Assembly (NCBI GenBank): GCA_918797485.1
Contig: CAKKNE010000001.1
Span: 3,596,001-3,660,000 of the forward strand
Length of the DNA: 64,000 nucleotides
Source of the DNA: Pelagomonas calceolata
Lineage: Eukaryota > Sar > Pelagophyceae > Pelagomonadales > Pelagomonadaceae
Direction of reading: 5' to 3'
This document shows, in pieces, positions 36,957 to 47,038 of this stretch. Below the pieces are notes generated by a model that worked only from the letters and a program-made list of their open reading frames with translations, ran no database searches and was not told where the DNA came from. Numbering within the stretch: position 1 is the stretch's first letter; every line of letters starts with the position of its first letter. Made by a program: the position numbers and the translations under genes.

Positions 36957-38357
36957 TCACAGTGACAAGTTACTAAACCCCCCCACGTCCTCATCCAAGA
37001 ACGAGAAGACGCTCATGTCGTCGCGGCCCGCGTGCGCGTCCGCTGTGTTATCGTAGGCGCGGCCGCCGAAGACGACGACGCCGACGTCGACGCCGACGAC
37101 CCCGACGCAGGCCGTGTGGCCGCCGCAGGCGTGCGGCATGCGACAGCACGCCGCCTCGCAGCGCCACGCCGTCTCATCAGTCCGCGTCAGCACGTAGCAC
37201 GAGTCGACGTCCTCCTCGCGCGGCCGGTCGACGTCCTCCGGGAGCCACGCCGTCATGACCCCGCCGCCGCAGACGAAGACCGTATCATGAGCGACGCGGC
37301 ACGCCGCGTGCCCGCCGCGCGGCGGGAACGGCGCCGGGCCCGCGAAGGAGAGCTCCGCCCAGCGCACGGTGCCCCGCACTATACGCAGCTCGTAGGCGCG
37401 TTCCGTGCAGTACGTGAGGCTGATGCCGCGGCCGCCGTCGAGCTCCTCGCTACTGATGGACGGCGCAAAGGTGTAGCCCCCCGCCACGAGGAACCTATCA
37501 CCACCCAAAGGCGTGCACGAGTGCCGGTAGACGGCCGGCGGCGGCTGGCCCTCGGCCGCGTGCACTAAAGCGCGAACGCCCTTCTCATCAGTAATCTGGA
37601 GCAGCTCGACGTCGTTCGTCGCCCTAAAGACCTGGCCAGAGTTCGACGCGCCCCCGAATATAACAATGACGTCGTCGCGGCCCTCCAACCCCACCGCCGA
37701 GTGGCCCCACGCGCGCCACGGCCGGTCGCTGTTTGTTGATGAGAAGCCGTCGCAGACCTTCGTCCACTTCACTTCGTTGTTCAGTGCGAGGCGCCAGACG
37801 TCGCCGAGCGCGCCGCGGCCGTCGCCTCCTCCCACGACAACCATGGCGTCCCCCAGCAGCGTCGCCGTGTGCGCGCGCCGCGGCGCCGGGCCGGCCACGT
37901 CCACCAGACGCCACGCGGTTGTTGTCACATCAAAACGCCAGACGTCACTGTGATAGCGCGCCCCGTCCCGCCCGCCAAAGACCCAGAGGCCGCCGCTATA
38001 CGCCACGGCCGAGTGGCCGAAGCGTTTGGTGGGGCGGTCGCCCCCTAAATCAATCCGCGCGAAGCGCCCCGCGCGCGCCCGCCGCCGCGCCGCCGCGCAC
38101 TTTTGTGGAAGCAGCGCGCGCGCGGCGTCCTCCCTCAGACCGGGCGGCACGACGCCGAGGAGGCGGTGCTTTTGCGCGTAGGCCGCCGCCCGCGCGAAGG
38201 GCTTGGCCACTGTTGCGGCCTTTGATAGGGCCGCGTCGTCGCCGTAGTCGAGCACGCGGCCCACGAGGTCGGGGTCGCTGAGCGGGGTTGTTGCTTTCTG
38301 CGGCACCGTCGCGTCCTCGTCGCCGAGGCCGGGCGACGGCGCGTCGAAGAGTGCCAT
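36957..38357 (-). CDS. Kelch-repeat beta-propeller protein, possible F-box-like N-terminus
   Basis: This 466-residue protein has an N-terminal helical segment (LSDPDLVGRVLDYGDDAALSKAATVAKPFARAA) similar in style to an F-box. Kelch repeats with the GG pairs follow: RFGHSAVAYSGGLWVFGG, RRAHTATLLGDAMVVVGGGDG, AWGHSAVGLEGRDDVIVIFGG, YRHSCTPLGGDRFLVAGG, RGGHAACRVAHDTVFVCGGG and GGHTACVGVVGVDVGVVVFGG. Six blades make a complete propeller. It is likely a protein-interaction module, perhaps of a ubiquitin ligase. It is convergent with the small gene to its left. Confidence 0.82.
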   Translation of the reverse strand: MALFDAPSPGLGDEDATVPQKATTPLSDPDLVGRVLDYGDDAALSKAATVAKPFARAAAYAQKHRLLGVVPPGLREDAARALLPQKCAAARRRARAGRFARIDLGGDRPTKRFGHSAVAYSGGLWVFGGRDGARYHSDVWRFDVTTTAWRLVDVAGPAPRRAHTATLLGDAMVVVGGGDGRGALGDVWRLALNNEVKWTKVCDGFSSTNSDRPWRAWGHSAVGLEGRDDVIVIFGGASNSGQVFRATNDVELLQITDEKGVRALVHAAEGQPPPAVYRHSCTPLGGDRFLVAGGYTFAPSISSEELDGGRGISLTYCTERAYELRIVRGTVRWAELSFAGPAPFPPRGGHAACRVAHDTVFVCGGGVMTAWLPEDVDRPREEDVDSCYVLTRTDETAWRCEAACCRMPHACGGHTACVGVVGVDVGVVVFGGRAYDNTADAHAGRDDMSVFSFLDEDVGGFSNLSL

Positions 38358-38653
38358 TGGCTAACGTTTTGCTCCCGCGCGCTCGATATATCGATGCAGG
38401 TTCTCAGTCCCCCTGTGGGGCTTGCTGCTGTAGAGACTCCCGCAGTGCCAAGCTGCAGTTGTCTGCGTAGCCGTGCTGGCCTTCGCGACAGTGCAAACGC
38501 AGCTGAGCTTTGCCAATTGCTGGTCTATTGCGCAGTGAGTGAGTGACCTTTTTTGGGCGCGCGAGGCTGAAAGCTAGTGTGTCTATGATCTAGAGGCGAT
38601 CAGGGTCTCCCGAAGCTCCGCCCACTGTTGTAGCACCGTAACAGAAAATAAAC
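38358..38653. other. Short intergenic spacer
   Basis: The 296-bp spacer between two minus-strand genes holds a weak CTAG-motif relative at 38574-38593 (CTAGTGTGTCTATGATCTAG) in the opposite orientation to both genes. It may be chance. Confidence 0.35.
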
Positions 38654-39331
38654 CTACCCATCGACGACTCCGCACGCCTCCACGACAACTTTCTCCACTG
38701 GCACGCCGCGCTGCGTGTAGAGCGAGTCGTGCAGGTGGCGGACCACGTCGAGGCCCTCGACGAGCCGACCGAATGCGACGCATCGCCCGTCGAGGTGCGG
38801 CGCCGGTTCGATAGTAACATAAAACTGCGACCCGTTGCCGTCGACGCCGGAACTCGCCATCGTCAGCAGCCCGGGCTCCGCGTGCGGCACGAAGAAGCCC
38901 TCGTCCGCGAAGAGCGGCCGGTCCGCGAACGCGCTGCGCGAGCCGCCGGGCGCGTCCGGGAGGGCGCCGCCGAGGAGGCCCACGCCCTTCACGACCCGGC
39001 GCGCGAACGTCGATTGGGCGTACGACGCCCCGCTCGGCGCGTCGCCGGAGCACAGGAGGCGAAAGTTCTCGCTCGTCTCCGGGAGGAGCTCGTCCAGCAG
39101 CTCGACGACGAGCCGTCCCGCTCGCTGGCCGTCGACGCTGACCTCGAGGAAGCACCGGGAACGAGTTTTTGCCTCGGGTGCGTCCCAGTCGAAACTTTCG
39201 CCGCCGGGGCTGGGCCGGAGGAAGCCCTCCGGGCCGCGCGCGGCGTAGCGCTGGTACCAGCCGCGCGAGTGCGTGCCGAGCGCACGCCGCGGCCGCGCGA
39301 GGCGCCGCGCGGCGTCACGGATTCGTCGCAT
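38654..39331 (-). CDS. Divergent cyclophilin-type peptidyl-prolyl isomerase
   Basis: From the ATG at 39331 the protein has 225 residues. A basic, Arg-rich N-terminus (MRRIRDAARRLARPRRAL) suggests mitochondrial targeting. The cyclophilin fold is visible: LEVSVDGQRAGRLVVELLDELLPETSENFRLLC, then DGNGSQFYVTIEPAPHLDGRCVAFGRLVEGLDVV. The usual FHRVIKG core reads FARRVVKG with a one-residue shift and no His, and the GGD that follows is GGALPD, so activity may be reduced. The upstream in-frame start would be GTG. Confidence 0.8.
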   Translation of the reverse strand: MRRIRDAARRLARPRRALGTHSRGWYQRYAARGPEGFLRPSPGGESFDWDAPEAKTRSRCFLEVSVDGQRAGRLVVELLDELLPETSENFRLLCSGDAPSGASYAQSTFARRVVKGVGLLGGALPDAPGGSRSAFADRPLFADEGFFVPHAEPGLLTMASSGVDGNGSQFYVTIEPAPHLDGRCVAFGRLVEGLDVVRHLHDSLYTQRGVPVEKVVVEACGVVDG

Positions 39332-39790
39332 CGCTGGACTGTCGCTTGCTGTCTTGACTCGCACTACTGCCTCGGAGGACGCTTATCGCTTTGCGCGCTG
39401 CGCCGCGTCGGTGGCGTGCTCGCTGGCAAGAGAGCCTGCTCTCCCAGGCGTGTCAGCGGCGGCGGAAGTTGTCGCGCGCGTGCGCAGCAGTACGAGACGG
39501 TCGAGATGCGTGCAGACGCAGCCGCCAATGGCGCGTATGCAACGCAGGACGCCGCAAACCAGGCTAGGTGTCAATAGACACACTAGCCTGCCTGTGCTTT
39601 GCTGCTGTGTGCTTGGGAGGGCCTAAGGACGACCCCCGTACGGCAAAACAGGCCTCCGGAGCCGCCCCCAGCGCCACGTCCGACTCGGCACAGAACTGAG
39701 TGGGCTAGAGGCCTAGAACCCCCTGCCGCAAGTGGTGGTGCTGCCGCTGCGGTGCTCGCACGGGTCCAAGTCTAAGCTTAGACCAACAAA
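39332..39790. other. Divergent intergenic region
   Basis: This 459-bp region lies between the cyclophilin (minus) and a membrane protein (plus). It carries a CTAG-motif variant at 39564-39586 and no supported gene. Confidence 0.4.
39564..39586. promoter_or_regulatory. CTAG-motif variant, copy 10
   Basis: It reads CTAGGTGTC-AATAG-ACACACTAG, a near-palindrome with CTAG at both ends and ACACTAG on the right. It lies 204 bp before the plus gene at 39791 and 232 bp before the minus gene at 39331. Confidence 0.4.
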
Positions 39791-40951
39791 ATGGACGAAG
39801 AAGACGACCAGTCCTCCATCGTCGAGAGTTTGAGAGGCGGCCGCCCGGCGCCCCTCGCGCGCCCGCTCCTCGACGACGCCGCAGATGAGCATTCAGACTC
39901 AGTAGAGGTACTGTTTGCCGAAACAGCAAGAGCCCAGCGCCGCGCGACGGACCTGGAGTCCGCGTCGCCGCACTTCGCTTGTGTAATAGGCGCGTTCTCC
40001 CATAGAGCGACGGCCGCCATGCTCGCGCCGCTCTGGTTCGCGACGCTCGTGGGGCCCTACTTCACGGGCCCGTCGCTGTTTATTGGCGACGGCGGCTGGC
40101 TCGGTGGTTTGGCTTTAACAGCAGCTATCATATCGGTCCCGCTGCAGTACTGGATTAGACATTTAGCGAACAACTGGCCGTCGTCGTACGACGCGTGTCT
40201 GCGGGCCCGCGTCCCTGAAGACGAGGAGGGCGAAGGCACGTCGGCCTCCCTGGAAGTCGCGACGAAGTCTGCAAAGCCGCCCGGTTCGACGATGCTGCGC
40301 CTCGCGGCGGTGCTCGCGCCGCTTTTATCAGTTCTAGGATTTGCGCTCGCCATCGCATTTTATGTTGATGACGTCGAGGGCGCCGCGTGCCTGCGGGTGC
40401 GGACTGACCAGGGCGTCGAGTACGTCGACCGGACCCCCTACTACCCGTGGGACTGCGCCTGGGAAAGCGCGGCGTCGCTCTGCGCGCGGCTGGCCGGCGC
40501 CGTCTGCGCGCCTTTGTCAATTCTACCGCCGGCGGCGTTCGCGGCGCACGCTCTGGCATTGCGGGCGGCGCTGCGGCGCGGCGGAGGTGAGGAGGAGGCG
40601 GCGCCGAAGGCCTTGGTCGACGACGCGAACGACCTCTGGCGGCCCGCCTCAGCTGTGTGGTTCCTGGCATGTTCAGTATTTATGGTGCTCGGCGCGCGCG
40701 ACGCGTGTCGTGGGCCGTCGGCGCGCGGCTGGCTCGCGCGGCACGATCGAGGCGCCGCGGCGGCTGTCTTTGTTTTCGCGGGAGCCGCCGCCGCAGCCCC
40801 GGCGCTCCTGGTCGTCCGGGCGAACGCGGCGCGGCGGGAAGACGACGCGCCGGCGTTCGTGTCGCCGCTGCTCGCGTCGCCGGCGCGCGCGCTCGTCGTG
40901 TGCGCGGGCGTCGTGGGCTGCGGGGTGGTTGCCGCACGTATAAGTTCGTAG
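39791..40951 (+). CDS. Multi-pass membrane protein of unknown function
   Basis: This 386-residue protein has about seven hydrophobic segments, for example TAAMLAPLWFATLVGPYF, LRLAAVLAPLLSVLGFALAIAFYV, and the last LVVCAGVVGCGVVAARIS at the C-terminus. The N-terminal 60 residues are acidic and probably cytosolic. A conserved-looking pair of segments around YYPWDCAWE and DACRGPSARGW contains paired Cys residues that may be lumenal. I do not recognise a family. Confidence 0.65.
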   Translation: MDEEDDQSSIVESLRGGRPAPLARPLLDDAADEHSDSVEVLFAETARAQRRATDLESASPHFACVIGAFSHRATAAMLAPLWFATLVGPYFTGPSLFIGDGGWLGGLALTAAIISVPLQYWIRHLANNWPSSYDACLRARVPEDEEGEGTSASLEVATKSAKPPGSTMLRLAAVLAPLLSVLGFALAIAFYVDDVEGAACLRVRTDQGVEYVDRTPYYPWDCAWESAASLCARLAGAVCAPLSILPPAAFAAHALALRAALRRGGGEEEAAPKALVDDANDLWRPASAVWFLACSVFMVLGARDACRGPSARGWLARHDRGAAAAVFVFAGAAAAAPALLVVRANAARREDDAPAFVSPLLASPARALVVCAGVVGCGVVAARISS

Positions 40952-41307
40952 TGTGCTCGTCAGGCATCGCGCGAAAGGTCGGAAAACCGCCGCGACGACG
41001 GACCGCTTTCCTAGCCCGACGGACGGACGGTCTCGGGGGAGCGGGAGCCCTTGAAAGCCGTCGATCTCAGTGCAATCCGGGCGCAGGGATGCCTCCAGGG
41101 CTCCTGACTTCCTCGAAAAACCCGAACCCGAACCTAATCCGAGATTTTTGCGCAGCTTGCGCGTCGCGTCTTGCGCAAGCAAAAGATGCGGAACACGTAG
41201 CAAGCATCCGCAGCGGATCGCCTAGTCCATTTATCCGGCTGCCCTGCGCCGTGCAGCCGCAGCACGCATCGATTTACCAGCGGGTGACAGAGGCCAGGGT
41301 CAGGGTC
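40952..41307. other. Intergenic region between two plus-strand genes
   Basis: This 356-bp spacer has no supported gene. The frame of the next gene is open throughout, back to inside the membrane-protein gene, but the translation is Arg-rich and uninformative. Confidence 0.4.
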
Positions 41308-42768
41308 ATGCCTCGGCTGCGCGGCGCGGCCATGCTGCTCGTCGTGACGGCGGCAGCCAATACCACAAAAACAAACCAAACCAAGAGCCTCGCGGCCGTC
41401 GTCGAGGACGCCATGAAGGCCTCAGTCAAGCAGTACAAACAGGTGAAGACAAAGGAGGACGCGGCACAAATCGTGCGCGACATCTTTTCCGTACCGAGCA
41501 AGGAGGAGACGAACCTCGGGAAAATCCTGATCCTGAACGGGAAGGTGTTCGCCAATAGGCACGAGGGCAAGGTCTACGGCCACTTGGTCAATACGGCGCG
41601 CGCCCTGATGGAGAAAAACGACGTGGGCAACCTGGCCTACCTCCACGAGTCGGGGGCCTCGGGCCGGTGCGCCACGAACCAAACCGGCAAGAAAATTACA
41701 GATTTACCATCGACGTTGATCGCGCGGGACGGCTACTCTTCTTCTAGGTGTGGTGTATTGGTGCCGAACCCGTATTTTGGCAATTTTGACCACCGGCAAG
41801 GGGAGGACGACCGGCTCCTGCGCGCGGCCGCTTTAAATGAATACGACGCGCGCACACCTAGAGCGTTCTGGCGCGGCCACCTCCGCCAGATGCGGTCCGT
41901 GCATACAAAGGAGGGCGTGTTGTACGACAAGAACGAGAAGCCTTGGAAGGTGCACCGCTTCTGCGAGCGCGAGAACGGCAACATCGCGCGCTTCCAGGGT
42001 TTTTTGTTGACATTACAACGGCCCCACCTGTTCGACGTAAAAGCCCAAAAGATCGATGGGGAAAATCGGTGGTTTACCCCTTCATATCTGCGCCGGCACA
42101 ACTGCACCCGCGGCCTCTTTGATGAAATGCGGCCGGGCTACCTTGAAGAATTACTAGCGAAATTCAAAAACGGGGGTGCGCAGGAGGCCAAACACACCGC
42201 CCCCGTCGACTACGCCAAGTACAGGATCCTGGCGCACTTCCCGGGCGGCACGAGCGGATCATATAGCAGAAACCTGAACCACCTCTGGGCCATGGGCGCG
42301 CCGGTCATGATCTGGGACCACCCGGCCCAGGAGCACTACTACGCCGCCCTCGAGGACGGCGTGACGCACGTCGTGTTCAACGCGACGACCGCCTTCGGCG
42401 TTGCGGAGCACCTTATAAGGCACAAAAGAGGTTTCACAAAGCGACTGCGCGATGGGGCTGCGAGGGTGCAGCGGGAGCTAACCTGCGCTCAATGTTTGAA
42501 CCGTTATTTCCTTGCGACCCTCGCGGAGCTGCGGCAACGCTTCCGCGGCGACCTCGCGCTGGGCAGCCGCGAGGCCGCGCGGGCGACGCTCCGCGGCGTC
42601 AACTGCTCGGGCCACGATTTGGTCGAGTACGTGGCCGACGACCGGATGACGATGTCCACAAAAAGTACGGACCGGGGCATCCGGTCGCTGCCGCCGGCGA
42701 CGACGCGGGCGGAGAAGGGCGAGGACCCGCGCTGCCTCGCCGTCCTCGACCGCGCGTTCGGTGTGTGA
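41308..42768 (+). CDS. Glycosyltransferase family 90 (CAP10-like) protein
   Basis: From the ATG at 41308 the protein has 486 residues, with a short hydrophobic start (MPRLRGAAMLLVVTAAA) acting as a signal peptide. CAP10/GT90 features are RAFWRGHL at about 188 and YAKYRILAHFPGGTSGSYSRNLNHLWAMGAPVMIWDHPAQEHYYAALEDGVTHVVF at about 300-355. That segment is the nucleotide-sugar binding core seen in POGLUT and fungal CAP10 proteins. Several sequons (NTT, NQT, NCT, NAT, NCS) fit passage through the ER. The donor and acceptor sugars are unknown. The frame is open to 40657, but the part before 41308 does not look like this family. Confidence 0.75.
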   Translation: MPRLRGAAMLLVVTAAANTTKTNQTKSLAAVVEDAMKASVKQYKQVKTKEDAAQIVRDIFSVPSKEETNLGKILILNGKVFANRHEGKVYGHLVNTARALMEKNDVGNLAYLHESGASGRCATNQTGKKITDLPSTLIARDGYSSSRCGVLVPNPYFGNFDHRQGEDDRLLRAAALNEYDARTPRAFWRGHLRQMRSVHTKEGVLYDKNEKPWKVHRFCERENGNIARFQGFLLTLQRPHLFDVKAQKIDGENRWFTPSYLRRHNCTRGLFDEMRPGYLEELLAKFKNGGAQEAKHTAPVDYAKYRILAHFPGGTSGSYSRNLNHLWAMGAPVMIWDHPAQEHYYAALEDGVTHVVFNATTAFGVAEHLIRHKRGFTKRLRDGAARVQRELTCAQCLNRYFLATLAELRQRFRGDLALGSREAARATLRGVNCSGHDLVEYVADDRMTMSTKSTDRGIRSLPPATTRAEKGEDPRCLAVLDRAFGV

Positions 42769-42806
42769 GTTTTCGTGTAAGACAGAGTTCATGTTAGGCT
42801 ATAAAT

Positions 42807-45800
42807 TTAAGTACCCGTCACCCTGTCTTTCCATTCCTCCCCCGTGATGCCCTCCCGGAAATATGAATGGGCCGCAACGAAGCCCGCGGGCGGTCCGTGC
42901 CTAAAGGGCCGGTCCCCCAGGTTCACGGCGCACGCGAAGCCGTAGCCTCCCGTCACCGCCGGCGCGAGGCCGTTCTCGGGCATGGTGATGCCGCGGAACG
43001 CGACGCCGTCGGGGCCGCTCCACACTCCATTCAGTGCGAAGGAGAGGTCGCCGCGCGCTAGGTCCGCCGCGCATCCGATGACGTCGCCGTCGCGCCACTT
43101 TCGCGCCGTCCGGTACGGCGTATCACCGCCGGCCCATTTTTTCAAGCGGATGCCGTCAACGCCCCATGAGACCTGGTCGTCGCCGACGCCGTCGCCGGAC
43201 TCCTGGTCGCACCGCACGACGGTGCCGATCCAGCCCAGCTGGACGACCCCCACGCACCGCTCGATGACGACCTCGAAGAAGACGCGCGCGTTCCGCGGGG
43301 CCCGGGCCCGTTCTGCGCACAACCTGTGTAGAAATCAAGATTTCACGGCGCCTTCGTGCTGACATGTCACGTCAACCTCAACGCCATCGACGCGACGTCT
43401 GCACACCCGACGCACTGGTTGATTTCCACACAGCGCAAAACGTGTTAAACCCGACGAAGCTGCACCGATGGTTCTCTTCACCGACGGTCGACTGCGTCGG
43501 CCGGCCGCGCACGCGCTCGAGGGGGCACCGTTCTAACCGAACCTGACGGCGGGCCCGTTTCCGTTCCACGGCGACCCAGCGGTCCGAGGAGTACGCCGTG
43601 AGATTGGCGTCGGTCGAAAGCACGCCCTTGAGGTCCGCGGCCGTACATATTTCCCCTGGGAACAGTGCGGTCGTCGTCGCGCCGGCCGCGAGGAGGATCC
43701 GGGCGCAGGCGCAGTGGCCGCCCGTCACTGCATGCGCGAGCGGCGTGACGCCGCAGCAGTCCCTCGCCTCGACGGACCCCTCGGCGCTCAGCAGCAACCG
43801 CAACACGGCCGAGTTGCCGTGCTGCGCTGTCAGATGCACGGCCGTCCGCCCGTCTAAAGCAGAAGAATTCGTCGACGCCCCGTGCCGCAGCAGGTGGTGC
43901 GCCACGCGCGCCGCGCGCCCTCGCGCGTCGGACGCGTGCCGCGCCGCGCCGGCCTCTGCGGCGATCATGAGCGCCGTCCTACCGAGGTCGTCGCGCATCT
44001 CGACGCACTGCGGCTGCCGCCGCACGAGCACGCGCGTGACATCAGCATTCGCCCCGTAGGCGGCGTTCATCAGCGGCGTGCAGCCGTCCTCGGCGTCGGC
44101 GCGCGACGCGTCGGCGCCGTGGTCCAGCAGGATCTCAACTACCAGAGCGTGGCCGCAGAGCGCCGCGACGCCGAGGGCCGTGTCGCCGTTCCTGTCCTTC
44201 GCCTCGACATCGACGCCTCTTTCTAGAAGGAGGAAAGCGCATTCTGCTCGGCCCTGGCTTGCCGCACACAACAAAGCCGTGTAGCCACCTCCGTCCTTGC
44301 GCTGGGGGTCCGCGCCGCGCTCCAGTAATAATGAAGCCACCTCCCTGGATCCGTGGCAGCACGCCGCCATGAGCGCGCTCCAGCCGTCGCCGAGGCAGCC
44401 ATCGACGTCGGCGCCGTGGTCCAAGAGCAACCGCGCGACCTCGACGTGGCCGTAGTTGCACGCCGCCAGCAGCGCCGTGTAGCCGTCGGCCGTCGCGTCG
44501 CCCACGAAATCTGTGGAGACGCCGTCGAGTAGTAATGCGGCGACGTCGGCGTGGCCGTCCTTGGCGCAGGCCATGAGCGCCGTATACCCATCTCGTGTCT
44601 TCGCTCTTCTATTCGCACCCCGCTCCACCAAAATCTCGCACACGTCCGCATGACCGTTCTGCGCGGCGAGCATCAGGCCCGTCCAGCCTTCATCATCAGC
44701 ATAAGCCGGGTCGGCGCCGGCCTCGATCAGGACGCGGGCCACCTCCGCGAACCCCGAGAACGCCGCGGCCTGGAGCGCCGTCGCGCCGTTCGCGCCGCGG
44801 ACCGTGCTCCGCAACGCCGCGTGGCGACATAGCAGGGCCAGCGTCTCCGGCTTGTTGGCCCGCCCCGCGGCCCGCAGCACGCAGACGCCGCGCGCATCCG
44901 TCCGCGTCGCGTCGCCGCCGACCCGGTCCAACAGGAACCGGCAGCACACTGTGGAAGGCGCCTGCACGGCGGCGTGCAGCGGCGACGAGGGGAAGCCCCG
45001 ACCAGTCGGGTCGCAGCTGAACTCGTCCACGAGAGCCGCGACGACGGCGACGCGGCCCGCGCGCGCCGCCGCGCAGAGCGCCGCGAAGCAAACCTTCGCG
45101 AAGCGCGCTCGCGCCGGCGCGTCGGCGTCGGCCGGGGCCTCGAGCGTCGCCCGGTACGGTTCCAGCCGCTTGGCCGCCCACTTTATCTTCCTTTTCGGAG
45201 GGAGCCGCCCCTCCGTGGCTTCGTTCTCCACGTAGAGCTCGCACGCGTCGAGGAGGTCACGCTGCCGCGCGGTGATGTGAAAGACGGGCGTGGACCGGAA
45301 GCAGCGCAGCCAGTTGTCGCCCGCGCTCTCGTCGAGCGATCTCGTGGTCGCGGCGCGCTCGGAGGGGAGCAGCGCGGCCGCCTGGGCGAGCACCGATGCC
45401 TGGTGGCCCGTGGCGCAGCAGGTGTACCTCGAGGCGCCCCTCCTCGCGAGCACGCGCGCACACTCCGCGCGGCCCTCGCGCGCGGCCCGGTGGACGATGC
45501 CGTCGTGGCGCTTCGCCGACACGGGCGTGATCAGGTCGACGCCCCGCGCCGTCCCCAGCTCGTCGAGGAACGCGGCGCAGCCCTCGGTCGCCGCCGCGCG
45601 GCACAAGGCCGCGACACCGCACCGCACCGCGCGGCGGACGCGCCACCGGGCCACGACTAATGGCGTGGCGGCCTCCGCCCGCCGCCACGCCTCCGAGTTC
45701 CGCGGCGCGCCGACCGCGACGAGCCGCACGGCGACCGACGACGTGTTGTCCTGCGACGGTCGTACGACCTGTGTTGAAATCAACCAGTGAGTTGGATGAT

Positions 45801-47038
45801 ATCGCGTCAATGGCGTGGGGCGCCTGAAATTATATGATTTCCACACAGTTCATGACAGTGCAGGGCCGCGTCGACGCGCCGCCGTGCTCTTCGCAGAGTA
45901 AGACGTGGTCGCCGGCCGCGAGGGGCTTCGCCGCCGCCGCCAGCGCGTCCAGGTACTTGCCGCGCGCCTCCGACGCGGCGGCTTCGAACGCGTAGAGCTG
46001 CGGCAAGCGGAACGAGCGCTTCTGCCACCGCGACGACGCGTAGGAGCCCTTGGGGCCCGCCAGCAGCTCTGCGGTGCGCTTGCGCGCAACGAGCGCCGCG
46101 AGCAAGCGCGGATGCGCCACCTCGATGGTGTCGTCGCCCGCGGCGGCGAAGGGCGGGGCCTGGCCGCGAAGGGCGAGCTCGAACCACGCGCGCGGGTCGG
46201 CGCCCCGCCGCGACGCGCGATCCTGGCGGCTCGCGGCGGCCGAGCGCGGCGCGGCGGCGCAGGCGCGCCGCACGGCCTCCAGCGTCATGCGGCCATCCTC
46301 GACGTCGGCCGCCGCGGCGCCCACGGCGAGGATGAGGTCGAGGGCCTGGCACAAGGGGACGTCCAGCGCTTCGGCCGTCCGCCCGCCCATCTCGTCGAGC
46401 GCCGCCGCGAGAGCAACGAGCTCGTGCTGCAGGCGGTTGCCGTCGGACGCCTGCTGGGCCGTGGTCTCGAGGGCGAGGCGCCGGACCACGCGGCGCGCCC
46501 GCGCCGCCGGGCCCAGCTTCGACGTGTCTAGAATGAGCACGCCGCAGTCGGCCAGCGCGTCCGCGGCGCCCGTCGCCACGACGCGCACGCCGGGGGGCGC
46601 GGCCTGCGGCCGGTAGAGCCCGCCCTCGGTCGCTTCGAGTGCGACGTTCGCGTGGGTCCCGTCCGCCGCCTCGATCACGACGAGGCGTCGGTCCGCAGCC
46701 GCCATTGAGAGCTTCCGCCGCGACGCGTGGGACCTCACCAGAGACGCCAAGGGCTGGGCCTCCGTCGCTGTCGTGAGCGCCAATTTCACAGGCGTGCGGG
46801 CCGCCTCGGCGCACGTCCTGGACGTCGCGTCGAGCGCGGCCAGCGGCGCCGCGCACCCGCACCACTCCACCAGCTGCGCCACGAGGTTGAAATGCGTCGC
46901 GTCCCTGGTGAGGACGCGCTCGAGGCAGGCGGCGCCCGGTTTTGTCGTGGGGCGTTTGTTGCTGGCCGCCGGTTCCGCGCGTGTGCTAGCCGCTGGTGCG
47001 GGCTCGCGGCGCTTGCGTGTGCTGGGTTTGCGGGCCAT
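42807..47038 (-). CDS. Ankyrin-repeat and SPRY-domain protein, three exons separated by two introners
   Basis: Exons are 47038-45845, 45768-43430 and 43323-42807, total 4050 nt for 1349 residues. Both junctions keep frame (phases 0 and 2). Exon 1 holds an F-box-like segment near residue 60 (VAQLVEWCGCAAPLAALDATSRTC) and a helical domain. Exon 2 holds a long ankyrin array; typical units are GYTALMACAKDGHADVAALLLDGV, GWSALMAACCHGSREVASLLLERGADP and GNTALGVAALCGHALVVEILLDHGA in style. Exon 3 is a complete SPRY domain (FEVVIERCVGVVQLGW, GDVIGCAADLARGDLSFALNGVW, GLAPAVTGGYGFACAVNLG). If read without splicing it breaks into three apparent genes whose edges are translated transposon sequence. The likely role is a binding scaffold or ubiquitin-ligase adaptor. 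Confidence 0.87.
43324..43433 (-). mobile_element. Introner element, copy 2 (110 bp)
   Basis: Ends are CTGTGTAGAAATCAA (plus strand left, one substitution) and TTGATTTCCACACAG (right). The flanking 8-mers are CGCACAAC and CGCAAAAC, a target duplication with one mismatch. The element lies in sense orientation to the ankyrin-SPRY gene. The intron removed is 43324-43429, with donor CTGT|GTGG and acceptor TACACAG|G. Confidence 0.9.
45769..45848 (+). mobile_element. Introner element, copy 3 (80 bp, minimal)
   Basis: Ends are CTGTGTTGAAATCAA and TGATTTCCACACAG with only about 50 bp between them, including the family core CGCGTCAATGGCGTGGGGCG. Flanking 8-mers match at 4 of 8 positions, so the duplication has decayed. 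It lies antisense to the gene. The spliced intron is 45769-45844, only 76 nt. Confidence 0.85.

Noticed and set aside
38574-38593. CTAGTGTGTCTATGATCTAG as another CTAG-motif copy
   Set aside because: It has the wrong orientation relative to the nearby genes and only the CTAGTGT half matches.
40657-41307. 217-codon N-terminal extension of the GT90 gene
   Set aside because: It overlaps the membrane-protein gene, is Arg-rich, and the ATG at 41308 gives a proper signal peptide.
43364-43546. Plus-strand frame starting inside introner copy 2
   Set aside because: It is translated transposon sequence plus antisense of the ankyrin gene.
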